Source: Chelativorans sp. Marseille-P2723 (GTDB lineage: Bacteria; Pseudomonadota; Alphaproteobacteria; Rhizobiales; Rhizobiaceae). From it: DNA of 64,000 bases. The stretch spans positions 1,116,001-1,180,000 of the forward strand of contig NZ_CADDWI010000008.1 of assembly GCF_902809845.1 (NCBI RefSeq). The letters run 5' to 3'. The notes under the pieces are model-generated. The model had not been told where the DNA came from and made no database searches. It saw nothing but the letters and a program-made list of their open reading frames with translations. Position 1 is the stretch's first letter. Every line of letters starts with the position of its first letter. A program made the position numbers and the translations under genes. Below are positions 1-8,756 of the stretch, one piece after another.

Positions 1-293
1 GCATTCCTCCGCTCGCCGGGTTCTGGGCGAAATGGTACGTTTTCCTCGCGGCGATGGATGCCGGTCTTGAGGCCATGGCTGTGATTGGCGTTCTGGCCTC
101 GGTAGTGGCTGCCTTCTACTACCTGCGCATCATCAAGCTCATGTGGTTCGATCCGGCTGTGGGAGGCTTCCAGCCCATGGCGAGCGAACTGCGCTTCGTG
201 CTGTGGGCTTCCGGAGCCTTTGTGCTTTTCTATGCCCTCTTCGGCGGGCCCGTTGAGGTGTTGGCGCAGGCCGCGGCAACCACCTTCTTCTGA
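1..293 (+). CDS. nuoN: NADH-quinone oxidoreductase subunit N, C-terminal part (cut by window start)
   Basis: This is the last ~97 codons of a membrane subunit of respiratory complex I. The frame is open from base 3, and its first residues are [14 protein letters not shown], the conserved antiporter-like motif near the C-terminus of NuoN and its relatives NuoM/NuoL. Two hydrophobic segments follow (around bases 75-135 and 200-290). NuoN translocates protons in the inner membrane as electrons pass from NADH to quinone. birA starts six bases after the stop, which is the usual end of the rhizobial nuo operon and favours NuoN over NuoM. The start codon and most of the gene lie outside the window, so the choice of N rests on context plus the motif. 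Confidence 0.9.
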   Translation, partial: IPPLAGFWAKWYVFLAAMDAGLEAMAVIGVLASVVAAFYYLRIIKLMWFDPAVGGFQPMASELRFVLWASGAFVLFYALFGGPVEVLAQAAATTFF

Positions 294-298
294 TTGCG

Positions 299-1099
299 AT
301 GTTCGCGCTCGCGCCTTCCGCCCTTGGTGCCGGTTACCGGCTGGAGCAATATGAGAGCGTTGGTTCTACCAACGCACTAGCGCTCGAAAGGGGCGGCGAG
401 GGCGATCCGGGAAAACTGTGGATCGTTACCGCGCGGCAGACTCTTGGCAGGGGCAGGCGCGGGCGTCCTTGGGAGACTCCCGCAGGTAATCTTGCTGCCA
501 CCCTGCTCCTGGTGGATACGTTCGAACCTACCGCCGCCGCGACACTCGGGTTCGTGGCGGGGCTGGCGTTGAGCGACGCCCTCGCGGCCTTGGCGCCCAC
601 GGCGGCGGGAAGTGGCACAGGACGTGGCCGCTTTGAGCTTAAATGGCCGAATGATCTTCTTGCCGGAGGGGCCAAGCTCGCGGGCATCCTGCTTGAATCC
701 ACCTTGCTTCGCGATGGTCGGATGGCGCTTGCCATCGGCATTGGCGTTAATGTCGCCACGCATCCCGAAGGCATGGCCTATCCCGTTACGTCGCTCGGCC
801 AGATGGGCGTCAAAGCCGATGCAGGGGAGGTGTTCCTCGCACTTTCCGACGCGTGGATTGATAATATGCGGCTGTGGAACGGTGGACGCGGGCTTGCTGC
901 CATACGTGAACGCTGGCTCATGCAGGCTGCTGGCCTTGGTTCGCAAGTGTCGGTGCTTCACGAGGGGCGCGTGGTGCGGGGAACGTTCGAAACAATTGAC
1001 GATCTCTGCCGGTTCGTCATCCGGGAGGATGACGGCTCGCGCGTGAGGATTGCAGCAGGCGATGTCCATTTCGGCACCGTGGCATCCGTGCGCGAGTAG
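299..1099 (+). CDS. birA: Biotin--[acetyl-CoA-carboxylase] ligase
   Basis: A 266-residue biotin protein ligase. It activates biotin with ATP and attaches it to a lysine of biotin-dependent carboxylases such as AccB in the cytosol. Visible signatures are SVGSTN (about 20-25), the nucleotide/biotin loop GRGRRGRPW (50-58) and KWPNDL (115-120), followed by the C-terminal SH3-like domain. There is no N-terminal helix-turn-helix, so this is the short, non-repressor class and should not regulate bio genes. It starts six bases after nuoN and is followed within 20 bases by the RNase J gene, so it is probably co-transcribed with the nuo tail. The start has no strong Shine-Dalgarno, consistent with translational coupling. 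Confidence 0.95.
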   Translation: MFALAPSALGAGYRLEQYESVGSTNALALERGGEGDPGKLWIVTARQTLGRGRRGRPWETPAGNLAATLLLVDTFEPTAAATLGFVAGLALSDALAALAPTAAGSGTGRGRFELKWPNDLLAGGAKLAGILLESTLLRDGRMALAIGIGVNVATHPEGMAYPVTSLGQMGVKADAGEVFLALSDAWIDNMRLWNGGRGLAAIRERWLMQAAGLGSQVSVLHEGRVVRGTFETIDDLCRFVIREDDGSRVRIAAGDVHFGTVASVRE

Positions 1100-1115
1100 T
1101 AGAAGGGAAGATATA

Positions 1116-2786
1116 GTGTCATCGGGCGAAGCAGAACTGGTTTTCTGTCCCCTCGGAGGGGTGGGCGAGATCGGCATGAACCTTGCGCTCTACGGCTATG
1201 GTCCGCAGGAACGGCGCAAGTGGATCATCGTGGATTGCGGCGTCACTTTTCCCGATGCGGAGCTGCCCGGCGTAGACCTCATACTTCCCGATACCCGCTT
1301 TATTGAGGATCAGGCCGACAATCTCGAAGGTATTGTGATTACCCACGCGCATGAGGACCACTATGGTGCGCTTCTGGACCTTTGGCCACGGCTCAAGGCC
1401 AATGTCTGGATGACTCCTTTCACCGCCGGGCTTCTGGAGGCAAAGCGGGCTGGAGAGCAGAACGCTCCCGACGTACCAGTAACAATTTTCAAGGCTGGCG
1501 AGACCTTCCAGATCGGGCCGTTCAGCATCGAGGCCATTGCGGTCAGCCATTCGATACCGGAACCGGTCTCTCTCGCTATCACAACGCCGCGGGGCACCGT
1601 CATCCACACGGGCGACTGGAAGATCGACCCTGCTCCTGCGCTGGGTCCCAAGATTGACGAGGCGCGTTTTCGCGCCCTGGGGGAGCACGGTGTTCTAGCG
1701 CTTGTCTGCGATTCCACCAATGCCCTGCGTGAGGGCGTTTCCCCTTCGGAGCAGGCGGTTGCGGAGGGGTTGAAAGAGGTGATCGAACAGGCCCGTGGCC
1801 GTGTGGCCGTCACGACCTTCTCCTCAAATGTGGGACGAATCCGCGCTATAGCGGAAGCCGCGCGCGATGCCGGCAGGCAAGTGCTGGTGCTGGGCCGTTC
1901 GCTCCAGCGGGTTATCGATGTCGCCACCGAACTCGGCTACCTTGATAGCTTGCCGCCATTTCTTTCCGAAGACAATTTCAACAATGTCCCGCGCGAGAAT
2001 GCAGTGATCCTCTGCACCGGCAGCCAGGGGGAGGTGCGTGCCGCGCTCGCCAAGCTGGCTCGTGACGAGATGCGCAACGTGGCGCTTTCATCCGGCGATA
2101 CCGTCGTCTATTCCTCGCGGGTCATTCCGGGAAATGAAAAGGCGATCCTGACGACCAAGAACCTGCTTATCGACCAGGGGATCAAGGTGATCGAGGACGG
2201 GGATGAGGCGCTAGTTCATGTATCCGGCCATCCACGCCGCACCGAACTGCAGCAAATGTATGAATGGGTGAAGCCGCGCATTCTCGTGCCGGTGCATGGA
2301 GAGGCGGCCCATCTCGTCGCCCATGGCGCTCTTGCTTCCATGTCCGGCATCCCTGAAGTCGCCCAGGTCAGAAACGGCGACATGCTGCGGCTCGCTCCTG
2401 GACCTGCGGAAATCATCGATCAGGTGCCGTTTGGCCGTATCTTCAAAGACGGCAAACTGATTGGCACCGATGAAGAGGTGGGGGTGCGCGAAAGGCGGCG
2501 GCTTTCCTTCGCCGGGCATGTGGCCATAAACGTCGTGCTGGACCACCGCTTCGACCTTGCAGGCGATCCAGATCTGGTCGCGATCGGGATCCCGAAAGAG
2601 GATGCCGCAGGCGGCCCCATGGAAGACATCATATTGGATGCGGCGGTGGGCGCGGTCCACAGCATCCCGCGGCCGAGGCGCCGCGATCTTGATCTGGTGG
2701 GCGAGGCCGTGCGGCGTGCTGCCCGCTCGGCGGCCAACGAAGCCTGGGGCAAGAAGCCCATCGTAACCGTATTCGTAACGCAGTAG
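1116..2786 (+). CDS. rnj: Ribonuclease J
   Basis: A 556-residue metallo-beta-lactamase/beta-CASP ribonuclease with 5'-3' exonuclease and endonuclease activity, used in 16S/23S rRNA and mRNA maturation. The zinc motif HAHEDH is at residues 77-82. The MBL core is followed by the beta-CASP insert (about 200-360) and a C-terminal domain. I chose the GTG at 1116 because AGAAGGGAAG lies just upstream and the protein then begins directly with the conserved ELVFCPLGGVGEIGMN segment. A longer in-frame reading from 1050 would overlap birA and add residues that look like birA read out of frame. The birA-rnj-mce order is common in Rhizobiales. The length matches the family (~555). Confidence 0.95.
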   Translation: MSSGEAELVFCPLGGVGEIGMNLALYGYGPQERRKWIIVDCGVTFPDAELPGVDLILPDTRFIEDQADNLEGIVITHAHEDHYGALLDLWPRLKANVWMTPFTAGLLEAKRAGEQNAPDVPVTIFKAGETFQIGPFSIEAIAVSHSIPEPVSLAITTPRGTVIHTGDWKIDPAPALGPKIDEARFRALGEHGVLALVCDSTNALREGVSPSEQAVAEGLKEVIEQARGRVAVTTFSSNVGRIRAIAEAARDAGRQVLVLGRSLQRVIDVATELGYLDSLPPFLSEDNFNNVPRENAVILCTGSQGEVRAALAKLARDEMRNVALSSGDTVVYSSRVIPGNEKAILTTKNLLIDQGIKVIEDGDEALVHVSGHPRRTELQQMYEWVKPRILVPVHGEAAHLVAHGALASMSGIPEVAQVRNGDMLRLAPGPAEIIDQVPFGRIFKDGKLIGTDEEVGVRERRRLSFAGHVAINVVLDHRFDLAGDPDLVAIGIPKEDAAGGPMEDIILDAAVGAVHSIPRPRRRDLDLVGEAVRRAARSAANEAWGKKPIVTVFVTQ

Positions 2787-2795
2787 GAGAACCTG

Positions 2796-3200
2796 GTGCT
2801 TGGGAGACTGAACCATGTAGCGATTGCCGTGCCGGATCTGGCGGCGGCAGCGGCCACTTACCGGGATGTGCTCGGAGCGCGTGTCTCGCCGCCGCAGGCC
2901 CTTCCCGAGCACGGCGTGACGGTGGTGTTCATCGACCTTGGCAACAGTAAGGTCGAACTCCTTGAGCCACTTGGAGAAAAATCGCCCATTGCCTCGTTCC
3001 TCCAGAAGAACCCGGCCGGCGGCATGCATCACTTGTGCTATGAAGTGTCTGATATCCTTGCTGCACGCGATCATCTCGTGGCGGCTGGTGCACGGGTTCT
3101 CGGCGATGGCGAGCCGAAAATAGGGGCGCATGGAAAGCCGGTCCTGTTCCTCCATCCGAAGGATTTTTGCGGAACCCTGGTGGAACTGGAAGAGGTGTGA
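2796..3200 (+). CDS. mce: Methylmalonyl-CoA epimerase
   Basis: A 134-residue protein of the vicinal oxygen chelate fold. It interconverts (2S)- and (2R)-methylmalonyl-CoA, linking propionyl-CoA breakdown to succinyl-CoA. The start (GTG) gives LGRLNHVAIAVPDL, a typical first beta-alpha unit with a metal-binding His. HHLCYEVSD mid-protein and the terminal VELEEV supply the other expected ligands. GTG at 2796 is preceded by TAGGAGA, which overlaps the end of rnj, so translation is probably coupled. DUF1467 follows in the same direction. The length (about 134) fits the family. A generic VOC lyase is the alternative, but the motif set and neighbourhood favour the epimerase. Confidence 0.9.
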   Translation: MLGRLNHVAIAVPDLAAAAATYRDVLGARVSPPQALPEHGVTVVFIDLGNSKVELLEPLGEKSPIASFLQKNPAGGMHHLCYEVSDILAARDHLVAAGARVLGDGEPKIGAHGKPVLFLHPKDFCGTLVELEEV

Positions 3201-3386
3201 CCCCAGGCCGCGCCATCGGCGCTTTAAACCCAGGCCCCGTCCAGCTATTTTCCGGCCATAGCATCAGTAATGCGCCTTTGTTCACCTTCTTCACCGCCGC
3301 TGGTGTATCGTTCCTGAATAGCTCAATATTAAAGGCTATATCGAACGGGAAGACGGCGTGCAGTCTGTCGCGACGGAGAGCTCTGA

Positions 3387-3656
3387 ATGAATTTCATGTC
3401 GCTTCTAGCCGTTTTTTTCATCATCTGGTGGCTGGTTCTATTTGTGTCGCTACCCTTCGGCCTTCGAACCCAGGATGATGAGCATGACGTAGTGTTGGGC
3501 ACCCCGCCGAGCGCACCTCAGGGGCCTCATATGCTGCGGGTGGTCATCCGCACGACGCTTCTTTCAATCGTCATCTTTGCGGTCTTCTACGTTCTTACAC
3601 GTGTGCTTGGATATTCCTTCGATGATATCCCACGTTTGGTGCCCGAGTTCGTCTGA
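3387..3656 (+). CDS. DUF1467 family small membrane protein
   Basis: An 89-residue predicted inner-membrane protein. Two transmembrane segments are visible, at residues about 3-24 (ending before the motif PFGLRTQDD) and about 52-72. A short polar loop with GTPPSAPQGP joins them. The PFGLRTQ signature and length match DUF1467, an uncharacterised family that in alphaproteobacteria typically sits between mce and proS, as here. No catalytic residues are apparent and the function is unknown. The ATG at 3387 follows GGAGAGCTCTGA. Confidence 0.85.
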   Translation: MNFMSLLAVFFIIWWLVLFVSLPFGLRTQDDEHDVVLGTPPSAPQGPHMLRVVIRTTLLSIVIFAVFYVLTRVLGYSFDDIPRLVPEFV

Positions 3657-3752
3657 CGGGGCGTAGCTGCGCTCATGGACGAAAGCGTTTTCCCGAGCCA
3701 CTTCTGTGTCCGAGGTGAAACAATCAGGCGAGTGCTGAGTGTTGGAGCCGGT

Positions 3753-3782
3753 AAAAAAAAAAGCAAGGCACAAATGCCTTGC
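3753..3782 (-). terminator. Intrinsic terminator (minus strand)
   Basis: On the minus strand an 8-bp perfect stem (GCAAGGCA, loop TTTG, TGCCTTGC) is followed immediately by ten U residues. This is the strongest intrinsic terminator in the window. It faces away from proS, and no annotated minus-strand gene lies upstream, which is what suggests the small transcript above. Confidence 0.85.
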
Positions 3783-3912
3783 AGCTAGACGCGTCCGATC
3801 CTTATCCGTTACTAACGGCGGCTGCGAACAAAGCGCGCCCGGATCACTTCCTCCCAAGACTATGACCGCGTAAACGAGAGTGAATTCATGACACACTCCC
3901 TTTATTAATGAG
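3753..3912 (-). ncRNA. Candidate small RNA or leader-peptide transcript
   Basis: A possible independent minus-strand transcript of about 160 nt in the gap between DUF1467 and proS. On the minus strand a promoter-like pair CGTGAC (3947-3942), 17-base spacer, TCTAAT (3924-3919) precedes it. A classic intrinsic terminator (GCAAGGCA stem with a run of ten U) ends it at 3753. Within it are two tiny reading frames, each next to a purine-rich ribosome-binding sequence: 3889-3860 (ATG, 9 codons) and 3847-3812 (GTG, 11 codons, Arg-rich ending RSRR). Promoter and terminator are seen. That this is a real sRNA or leader is inference. No matching known family was recognised. Confidence 0.45.
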
Positions 3913-3918
3913 GGATAC

Positions 3919-3947
3919 ATTAGACTAAGTTTTACCGCGATGTCACG
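3919..3947 (-). promoter_or_regulatory. Candidate sigma-70 promoter for the minus-strand small transcript
   Basis: The -35 CGTGAC (3947-3942) and -10 TCTAAT (3924-3919) are separated by exactly 17 bases. They resemble the rhizobial consensus CTTGAC-N17-CTATAT. The predicted start is near 3912. Confidence 0.45.
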
Positions 3948-4126
3948 AAAAATTTTCTCCGTGTGCACCTTGTTAATTCTTGGTGCGCGGACCTGTTCCG
4001 CAGGTTCCCTGCGGTGCAGCCCGGCGTGGTTATACCTTGGGTTTTCAACCTGCCGCGGAATGGCTAAGTAGTCTCTCAAACTGCTCTTGGGCGGAAATGA
4101 TTCCGCCGCTTCTCATACGGTGTCCC

Positions 4127-5455
4127 ATGCGACTGTCGCACTTTTTCTTGCCCATCCTAAAGGAGAACCCGCGCGAGGCGGAAATTGTCTCACACCGGCT
4201 GATGCTGCGCGCCGGCATGATCCGGCAACAGGCGTCTGGGAGCTTCTCCTGGCTTCCACTTGGAAAGCGCGTGCTGGATAAGGTGTGCCAGATTATCCGC
4301 GAGGAACAGAACCGCTCAGGCGCCCAGGAAATCCTCATGCCGACGATCCAGCCGGCCGATCTGTGGATGGAAAGCGGGCGCTACAATGATTACGGCAAGG
4401 AGATGCTGCGCATCCGCGACCGGCAGGACCGCCCATTGTTGTATGGTCCGACGAATGAGGAGATGGTAACGGACATCTTCCGCGGCTATGTCAGGTCCTA
4501 TAAGGATCTGCCGCTCAATCTTTACCACATCCAGTGGAAGTTCCGGGACGAGATACGGCCGCGCTTCGGCGTCATGCGTTCGCGGGAGTTCCTGATGAAA
4601 GACGCCTATTCCTTCGATCTGGATTATGAAGGTGCCAAGGCAGCTTACAACAGGATGTTCGTGGCCTATCTCAGAACTTTCCAGCGCATGGGATTGCAGG
4701 CGATCCCCATGCGGGCCGAAACTGGGCCAATTGGCGGTGATCTCAGCCACGAATTCATCATTCTTGCCTCCACAGGGGAAAGCGCGGTGTTCTGCCACCG
4801 GGATTTCCTTGACCTGCCCGTGCCGCCTGAGAATGTCGATTTCACCAACGATGCCCAGATCGATGAGATCGTGGCGCAATGGACAGCACCTTACGCCGCC
4901 ACCGATGAAATGCATGACGAGGAGGCCTGGGCCACGGTCCCCGAGGAGAAGCGGCTTGCTGCCCGCGGAATCGAAGTGGGGCATATCTTCCACTTTGGCA
5001 CCAAATATTCCAAGCCGATGAAGGCGGCGGTGCAAGGGCCGGACGGAAAGGAACATTTCGTTTCCATGGGTTCATACGGTATCGGGCCAACGCGGCTTGT
5101 GGCGGCGATCATTGAAGCCAGCCATGACGAGAACGGCATCATTTGGCCGCAGAGCGTAGCGCCGTTCGATATCGCGCTCATCAACATGAAGGTGGGCGAC
5201 TCCGAATGCGACCGCATATCCGAGGAGCTCTACGCAGCATTCACGGAAGCTGGCCGCGAAGTGCTCTATGATAATACGGATGGCCGGCCTGGCGCAAAAT
5301 TTGCGACAGCGGACCTCATCGGCCTTCCCTGGCAGGTCATCGTTGGGCCTCGTGGTGTGGCTGCAGGAGAGGTGGAACTAAAAAACCGCGCGACTGGCGA
5401 GCGGCAGAACATTCCGGTCTCTGATGCCATTAGGCGGCTTGGCGCAGTTTCATGA
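4127..5455 (+). CDS. proS: Prolyl-tRNA synthetase, short alphaproteobacterial form
   Basis: A 442-residue class II aminoacyl-tRNA synthetase that charges tRNA-Pro. Motif 2 ([17 protein letters not shown], about 142-158), motif 3 ([10 protein letters not shown], about 320-330) and the C-terminal anticodon-binding domain are visible. It is far shorter than the ~570-residue E. coli enzyme because the large editing insertion is reduced to a mini-insert, as is normal in this group. Cis-editing of misacylated Ala-tRNA-Pro may therefore depend on a separate factor. The ATG at 4127 is chosen because it begins [15 protein letters not shown], the conserved start. An upstream in-frame extension to 3980 has no such similarity. 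Its stop overlaps the lolF start by four bases (ATGA), so the two are translationally coupled. Confidence 0.95.
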   Translation: MRLSHFFLPILKENPREAEIVSHRLMLRAGMIRQQASGSFSWLPLGKRVLDKVCQIIREEQNRSGAQEILMPTIQPADLWMESGRYNDYGKEMLRIRDRQDRPLLYGPTNEEMVTDIFRGYVRSYKDLPLNLYHIQWKFRDEIRPRFGVMRSREFLMKDAYSFDLDYEGAKAAYNRMFVAYLRTFQRMGLQAIPMRAETGPIGGDLSHEFIILASTGESAVFCHRDFLDLPVPPENVDFTNDAQIDEIVAQWTAPYAATDEMHDEEAWATVPEEKRLAARGIEVGHIFHFGTKYSKPMKAAVQGPDGKEHFVSMGSYGIGPTRLVAAIIEASHDENGIIWPQSVAPFDIALINMKVGDSECDRISEELYAAFTEAGREVLYDNTDGRPGAKFATADLIGLPWQVIVGPRGVAAGEVELKNRATGERQNIPVSDAIRRLGAVS

Positions 5456-6735
5456 GCGAGACTACAGCGGCCAAGGGGGATACAAAACCCTTTTCCTACT
5501 TCGAGCGTTTGGTCGCCTGGCGCTATCTGCGTTCGCGGCGAAAAGAAGCGGTCGTCTCCGTCATTGCCGCCATCTCCTTTTTCGGCATCATGCTGGGGGT
5601 TGCCACGCTCATCGTCGTCATGGCGGTGATGAATGGGTTTCGCACGGAACTTCTCACGCGCATCCTCGGCGTCAACGGCCATCTTGTGGTGCAGCCGATC
5701 GAGATGCCCCTGAGCGACTACGATTCCGTTGCCGAACGTATTTCGGGAGTTCGGGGCGTGCGCCTTGCCGCTCCTCTGGTTCAGGGTCAGGCGCTTGCCT
5801 CCGGCCGCAGCGGCGCCGGTACCGGCGCACTGATCCGCGGTGTCCGCCCGGACGATCTATCCGCGATGACCCTCATCTCGGAGAATGTGCGCCACGGCTC
5901 TCTCGTTGGCTTCGCGACGGGAGAGGGGGTGGTCATCGGCTCCCGCCTCGCGCAGGCCCTTGGGATAACCCTTGGCGACCTAATCACGCTGTTCTCGCCT
6001 GAAGGGGATGTGACACCATTTGGCACCACTCCGCGGGTGAAGTCCTATCCGGTGACGGCGATCTTCGAGATCGGCATGTCTGAATACGATGCATCCATCA
6101 TCTATATGCCGCTTGAAGAGGCGCAACTCTATCTAAACACCGAAGGCCTTGCCCAGCTTATCGAGGTTTTCGTCGACGATCCGGACGGTGTCGATGCATA
6201 TCGCCCGCTTATCGAGGAAGCCGCTCAGCGGCCCGTGGCGATCTCCGATTGGCGACAGCGCAATCAGGCATTCTTCTCTGCCCTGCAGGTGGAGAGAAAC
6301 GTGATGTTCATGATCCTGACCATGATCGTGCTCGTCGCGGCGCTCAATATCATTTCCGGCATGATCATGCTGGTGAAGGACAAAGGGCACGACATCGCCA
6401 TTCTGCGCACAATGGGCGCGACCAGCGGTTCAATCATGCGCATCTTCCTGATGGCAGGAGCGACCATCGGTTTTGCGGGCACGCTCGCTGGCTTTGCTCT
6501 CGGAACGCTCCTGTGTCTCAATGTGGAATCGATCCGGCAGTTCTTTTCTTGGCTCTCCGGAACCACGATCTTCAATCCGGAAGTCTATTTCCTCAGCCAG
6601 CTACCGGCAGAGATGGAGACCGGAGAGACCCTATCGGTCGTTCTTATGGCCCTTACTCTCTCATTCCTGGCCACGCTGCTTCCCGCATGGCGCGCCTCGC
6701 GCCTCGATCCCGTCGAAGCATTGAGATACGAATAG
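5452..6735 (+). CDS. lolC: Lipoprotein-releasing ABC permease (LolC/LolE family, LolF-like)
   Basis: A 427-residue inner-membrane permease that extracts outer-membrane lipoproteins from the inner membrane and passes them to LolA. There is one N-terminal transmembrane segment (about 36-62), a large periplasmic domain (about 65-275), then three C-terminal segments (about 283-308, 325-355, 385-412). It ends with [10 protein letters not shown], the usual FtsX-like tail. Only one permease gene is present next to lolD. In organisms of this class a single hybrid protein (LolF) often homodimerises in place of LolC plus LolE. LolF identity is inference; the symbol lolC follows common annotation. It overlaps proS by four bases and is followed directly by lolD. 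Confidence 0.93.
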   Translation: MSETTAAKGDTKPFSYFERLVAWRYLRSRRKEAVVSVIAAISFFGIMLGVATLIVVMAVMNGFRTELLTRILGVNGHLVVQPIEMPLSDYDSVAERISGVRGVRLAAPLVQGQALASGRSGAGTGALIRGVRPDDLSAMTLISENVRHGSLVGFATGEGVVIGSRLAQALGITLGDLITLFSPEGDVTPFGTTPRVKSYPVTAIFEIGMSEYDASIIYMPLEEAQLYLNTEGLAQLIEVFVDDPDGVDAYRPLIEEAAQRPVAISDWRQRNQAFFSALQVERNVMFMILTMIVLVAALNIISGMIMLVKDKGHDIAILRTMGATSGSIMRIFLMAGATIGFAGTLAGFALGTLLCLNVESIRQFFSWLSGTTIFNPEVYFLSQLPAEMETGETLSVVLMALTLSFLATLLPAWRASRLDPVEALRYE

Positions 6736-7419
6736 ATGGCGCAGAGCGTACTGGAACTCAAAGCGATCGAGCGCAGCTACATCCAGGGGCCGAACACGCT
6801 GACGATCCTGGACAAGGCAGATTTTGCGCTGATGCCGGGGGAGATCGTCGCTCTGGTGGCTCCCTCGGGGACGGGCAAGTCGACCCTCCTGCATGTTGCC
6901 GGCCTCCTCGAACAGCCCGATGGCGGCGATGTGATTATCAACGGCCAGTCCTGTTCAACACTTTCCGACGACGAGCGCACCGCCATCCGGCGGAACGAGA
7001 TCGGCTTTGTCTACCAGTTTCACCATCTCCTGCCCGAATTCACTGCGCTTGAGAACGTGATGATGCCCCAGCTCATCGCCGGCCTTAATCCTGCCGAGGC
7101 GAAGGAGCGGGCGGAGCAGCTTCTTGCCTATATGAAGCTCGGAGCACGTGCCGAACACCGTCCGGCAGAACTATCCGGTGGCGAGCAGCAGCGCGTGGCG
7201 ATCGCCCGCGCTGTCGCCAATGCCCCGCTTGTGCTCCTGGCGGATGAGCCCACGGGCAATCTCGATCCCGCCACGGCAGGCTACGTCTTCGAGGCACTGG
7301 AGGCCTTGGTGCGCCACTCTGGACTCGCCGGCATCATTGCCACGCACAATGAGGATCTGGCAAAGCGCATGGACCGGCGGGTGACGCTTTCGCAGGGCCG
7401 GGTGGTAGAAATTCCGTAG
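6736..7419 (+). CDS. lolD: Lipoprotein-releasing system ATP-binding protein
   Basis: A 227-residue ABC ATPase that powers lipoprotein release together with the preceding permease. Walker [10 protein letters not shown] (42-50), the Q-loop region around [10 protein letters not shown] (91-100), signature LSGGEQQ (146-152), Walker B LLADEPT (167-173) and the switch His in ATHNEDLA are all intact. ATG 6736 immediately follows the permease stop, so the pair forms one coupled unit with proS upstream. The protein length matches LolD. No terminator with a U-run is visible after it. Confidence 0.95.
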   Translation: MAQSVLELKAIERSYIQGPNTLTILDKADFALMPGEIVALVAPSGTGKSTLLHVAGLLEQPDGGDVIINGQSCSTLSDDERTAIRRNEIGFVYQFHHLLPEFTALENVMMPQLIAGLNPAEAKERAEQLLAYMKLGARAEHRPAELSGGEQQRVAIARAVANAPLVLLADEPTGNLDPATAGYVFEALEALVRHSGLAGIIATHNEDLAKRMDRRVTLSQGRVVEIP

Positions 7420-7828
7420 TCTTGCCGCGCTTCGCGCGGGTTCGACTTGGCCTGCGGCCCGCATCGAACAGAGAACAACCTGCTGTAGCAAAGTTGTTTC
7501 AAAAGGCTCAGGCAAAGCCAGTAACCTAAAGCGACGGTAATATGGCCGGTTCGGTAGAGCTGCCTGCGCGCTCGAAATCGAACGAACGGAAACCGTGCAG
7601 GCAGCACTGAGCAGGCCGGTAACTAACCGTCGCAATGTCCGCCTCATGGATCTGAAGCGAACATATTCAGTGACAGCGCTTTGCGTTCCTTACGTACGCT
7701 GTAGCTCTGTCACTAAATGCACCTAGGAACTAGGAACAAGGAAGAGCGTGTGCGTGCGCAGGCGCGCGAATACAAGTATTCGAACGCCTGCGCAAGAGAG
7801 CTGCCGACTGGATGACGGACGAAATCGC
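7420..7828. other. Gene-free interval between lolD and the outer-membrane barrel gene
   Basis: No coding sequence is supported here. The interval holds a short GC hairpin just after lolD (around 7425-7440), an inverted pair AGTGACAG (7669-7676) / CTGTCACT (7707-7714) and the long hairpin at 7755-7794 listed separately. The flanking genes converge on it. Confidence 0.6.
7755..7794. repeat. Long near-perfect inverted repeat (possible bidirectional terminator)
   Basis: Arms TGCGCAGGCG and CGCCTGCGCA (10 bp), a 2-by-2 internal mismatch, then inner arms CGAATAC and GTATTCG (7 bp) around a two-base centre. It lies 35 bases past the stop of the minus-strand barrel gene and about 335 bases past lolD. 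It has no U-run on either side. It may stop or stabilise the 3' end of the barrel-gene mRNA, or be a protein-binding palindrome. Confidence 0.6.
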
Positions 7829-8632
7829 TTAGAAGCGGTAATTAACGCCGACGCGCACCATATGAGATCTCAGATCGGAACGATTGGTCGCTGTAGACCC
7901 GTCGGATCCCGCGAACGAGAAGTTGAAGTCCTCAGAACCAAAATCGGTATAGAGATACTCCGCCTTCACGGTCCAATTGGTTCGTGCAACTGCCGCCTCG
8001 ACACCTGCCCCGACGGCATAGCCGATAAGCCACTCACTTTGACTGTCGGAAAAAGTCTCGCCGGCAGGACCCGCAGGACCGCCGCCGGTGACGGAGAGGT
8101 TTCCTTCAGCACGTCCAAAAGCGGCACCTGCGGTACCGTAGAAGAGAATGGTATCGGCTGCGTAGCCAATACGACCACGTAAGGTTCCGAAGTGCTTCAG
8201 CTCTGCACTTGTCTCATAGAATGGACCGTCGTCGGTTGCAAAGAAGCTATCTGACTGGTCAATATGAGCATACTGGTAGTCACCCTCGATCCCGTACACC
8301 CAGGATCCTTGTTGGAAGTTGATACCAGCCTGGAGGCCCCCGATCGCACCGTTGAGGTCGGCAGAACCGTCATCACCAAAAAAGGTTTCTGCCGGATCAA
8401 AAGTACCTGCACCAATGCCAACGAGCGGACCACTCGTTGTGATGGAGTTGTTCGTGGAGCGCAGATCAGACCACATGTAACCGATATTGCCGCCGATATA
8501 GACACCAGACCAGTTGTAGGCGCTAGGCACGGCAGCGATTGGTGCAGGAGGCTCTTGGTATACGATGTCAGCAGACCAGGCCGCGCCCGCCATAATGATT
8601 AGCGCTGTCGAAGATAGAAGAAGCCGTGTCAT
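7829..8632 (-). CDS. Outer-membrane beta-barrel protein, Omp25/Omp31-like
   Basis: A 267-residue outer-membrane protein. A signal peptide (1-21, ending AWSA) is followed by the mature start DIVYQEPPAP and a Pro/Ala stretch, then NWSGVYIGGNIGYMWSD, the hallmark first strand of the Omp25/Omp31/RopB barrel family. The rest alternates aromatic and polar residues and ends in NYRF, with the terminal Phe recognised by BamA. The start at 8632 is chosen because it opens with the signal peptide and has GGGGGA upstream; the frame extends further 5' without such features. Rhizobial relatives are abundant surface proteins that stabilise the envelope. It is monocistronic, with a palindrome about 40 bases before the start. 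Confidence 0.88.
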   Translation of the reverse strand: MTRLLLSSTALIIMAGAAWSADIVYQEPPAPIAAVPSAYNWSGVYIGGNIGYMWSDLRSTNNSITTSGPLVGIGAGTFDPAETFFGDDGSADLNGAIGGLQAGINFQQGSWVYGIEGDYQYAHIDQSDSFFATDDGPFYETSAELKHFGTLRGRIGYAADTILFYGTAGAAFGRAEGNLSVTGGGPAGPAGETFSDSQSEWLIGYAVGAGVEAAVARTNWTVKAEYLYTDFGSEDFNFSFAGSDGSTATNRSDLRSHMVRVGVNYRF

Positions 8633-8672
8633 TAAAATCCCCCCAATAATAGTGAATAGTAATGTATTTATA

Positions 8673-8685
8673 CACGTCTGACGTG
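8673..8685. promoter_or_regulatory. Perfect 13-bp palindrome upstream of the barrel gene (candidate operator)
   Basis: CACGTC-T-GACGTG lies 41 bases before the start codon of the minus-strand outer-membrane gene. It overlaps the expected promoter (a CTTGCA element partly overlaps it on the minus strand). A symmetric site in this place could be an operator. The binding protein is unknown. Confidence 0.4.
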
Positions 8686-8756
8686 CAAGGCCTGTGGCTT
8701 TAATGTCACTACCGTCGCATTTCTTCGAAAGCGCCACCGGCGCGTGTCGATGCAGT

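Noticed and set aside
377-1177. Long minus-strand frame opposite birA
   Set aside because: It mirrors birA codons, has no ribosome-binding site and no family resemblance; birA motifs are clear on the plus strand.
4316-5056. Minus-strand frame inside proS
   Set aside because: Antisense shadow of a well conserved synthetase; composition rich in His/Arg without any motif.
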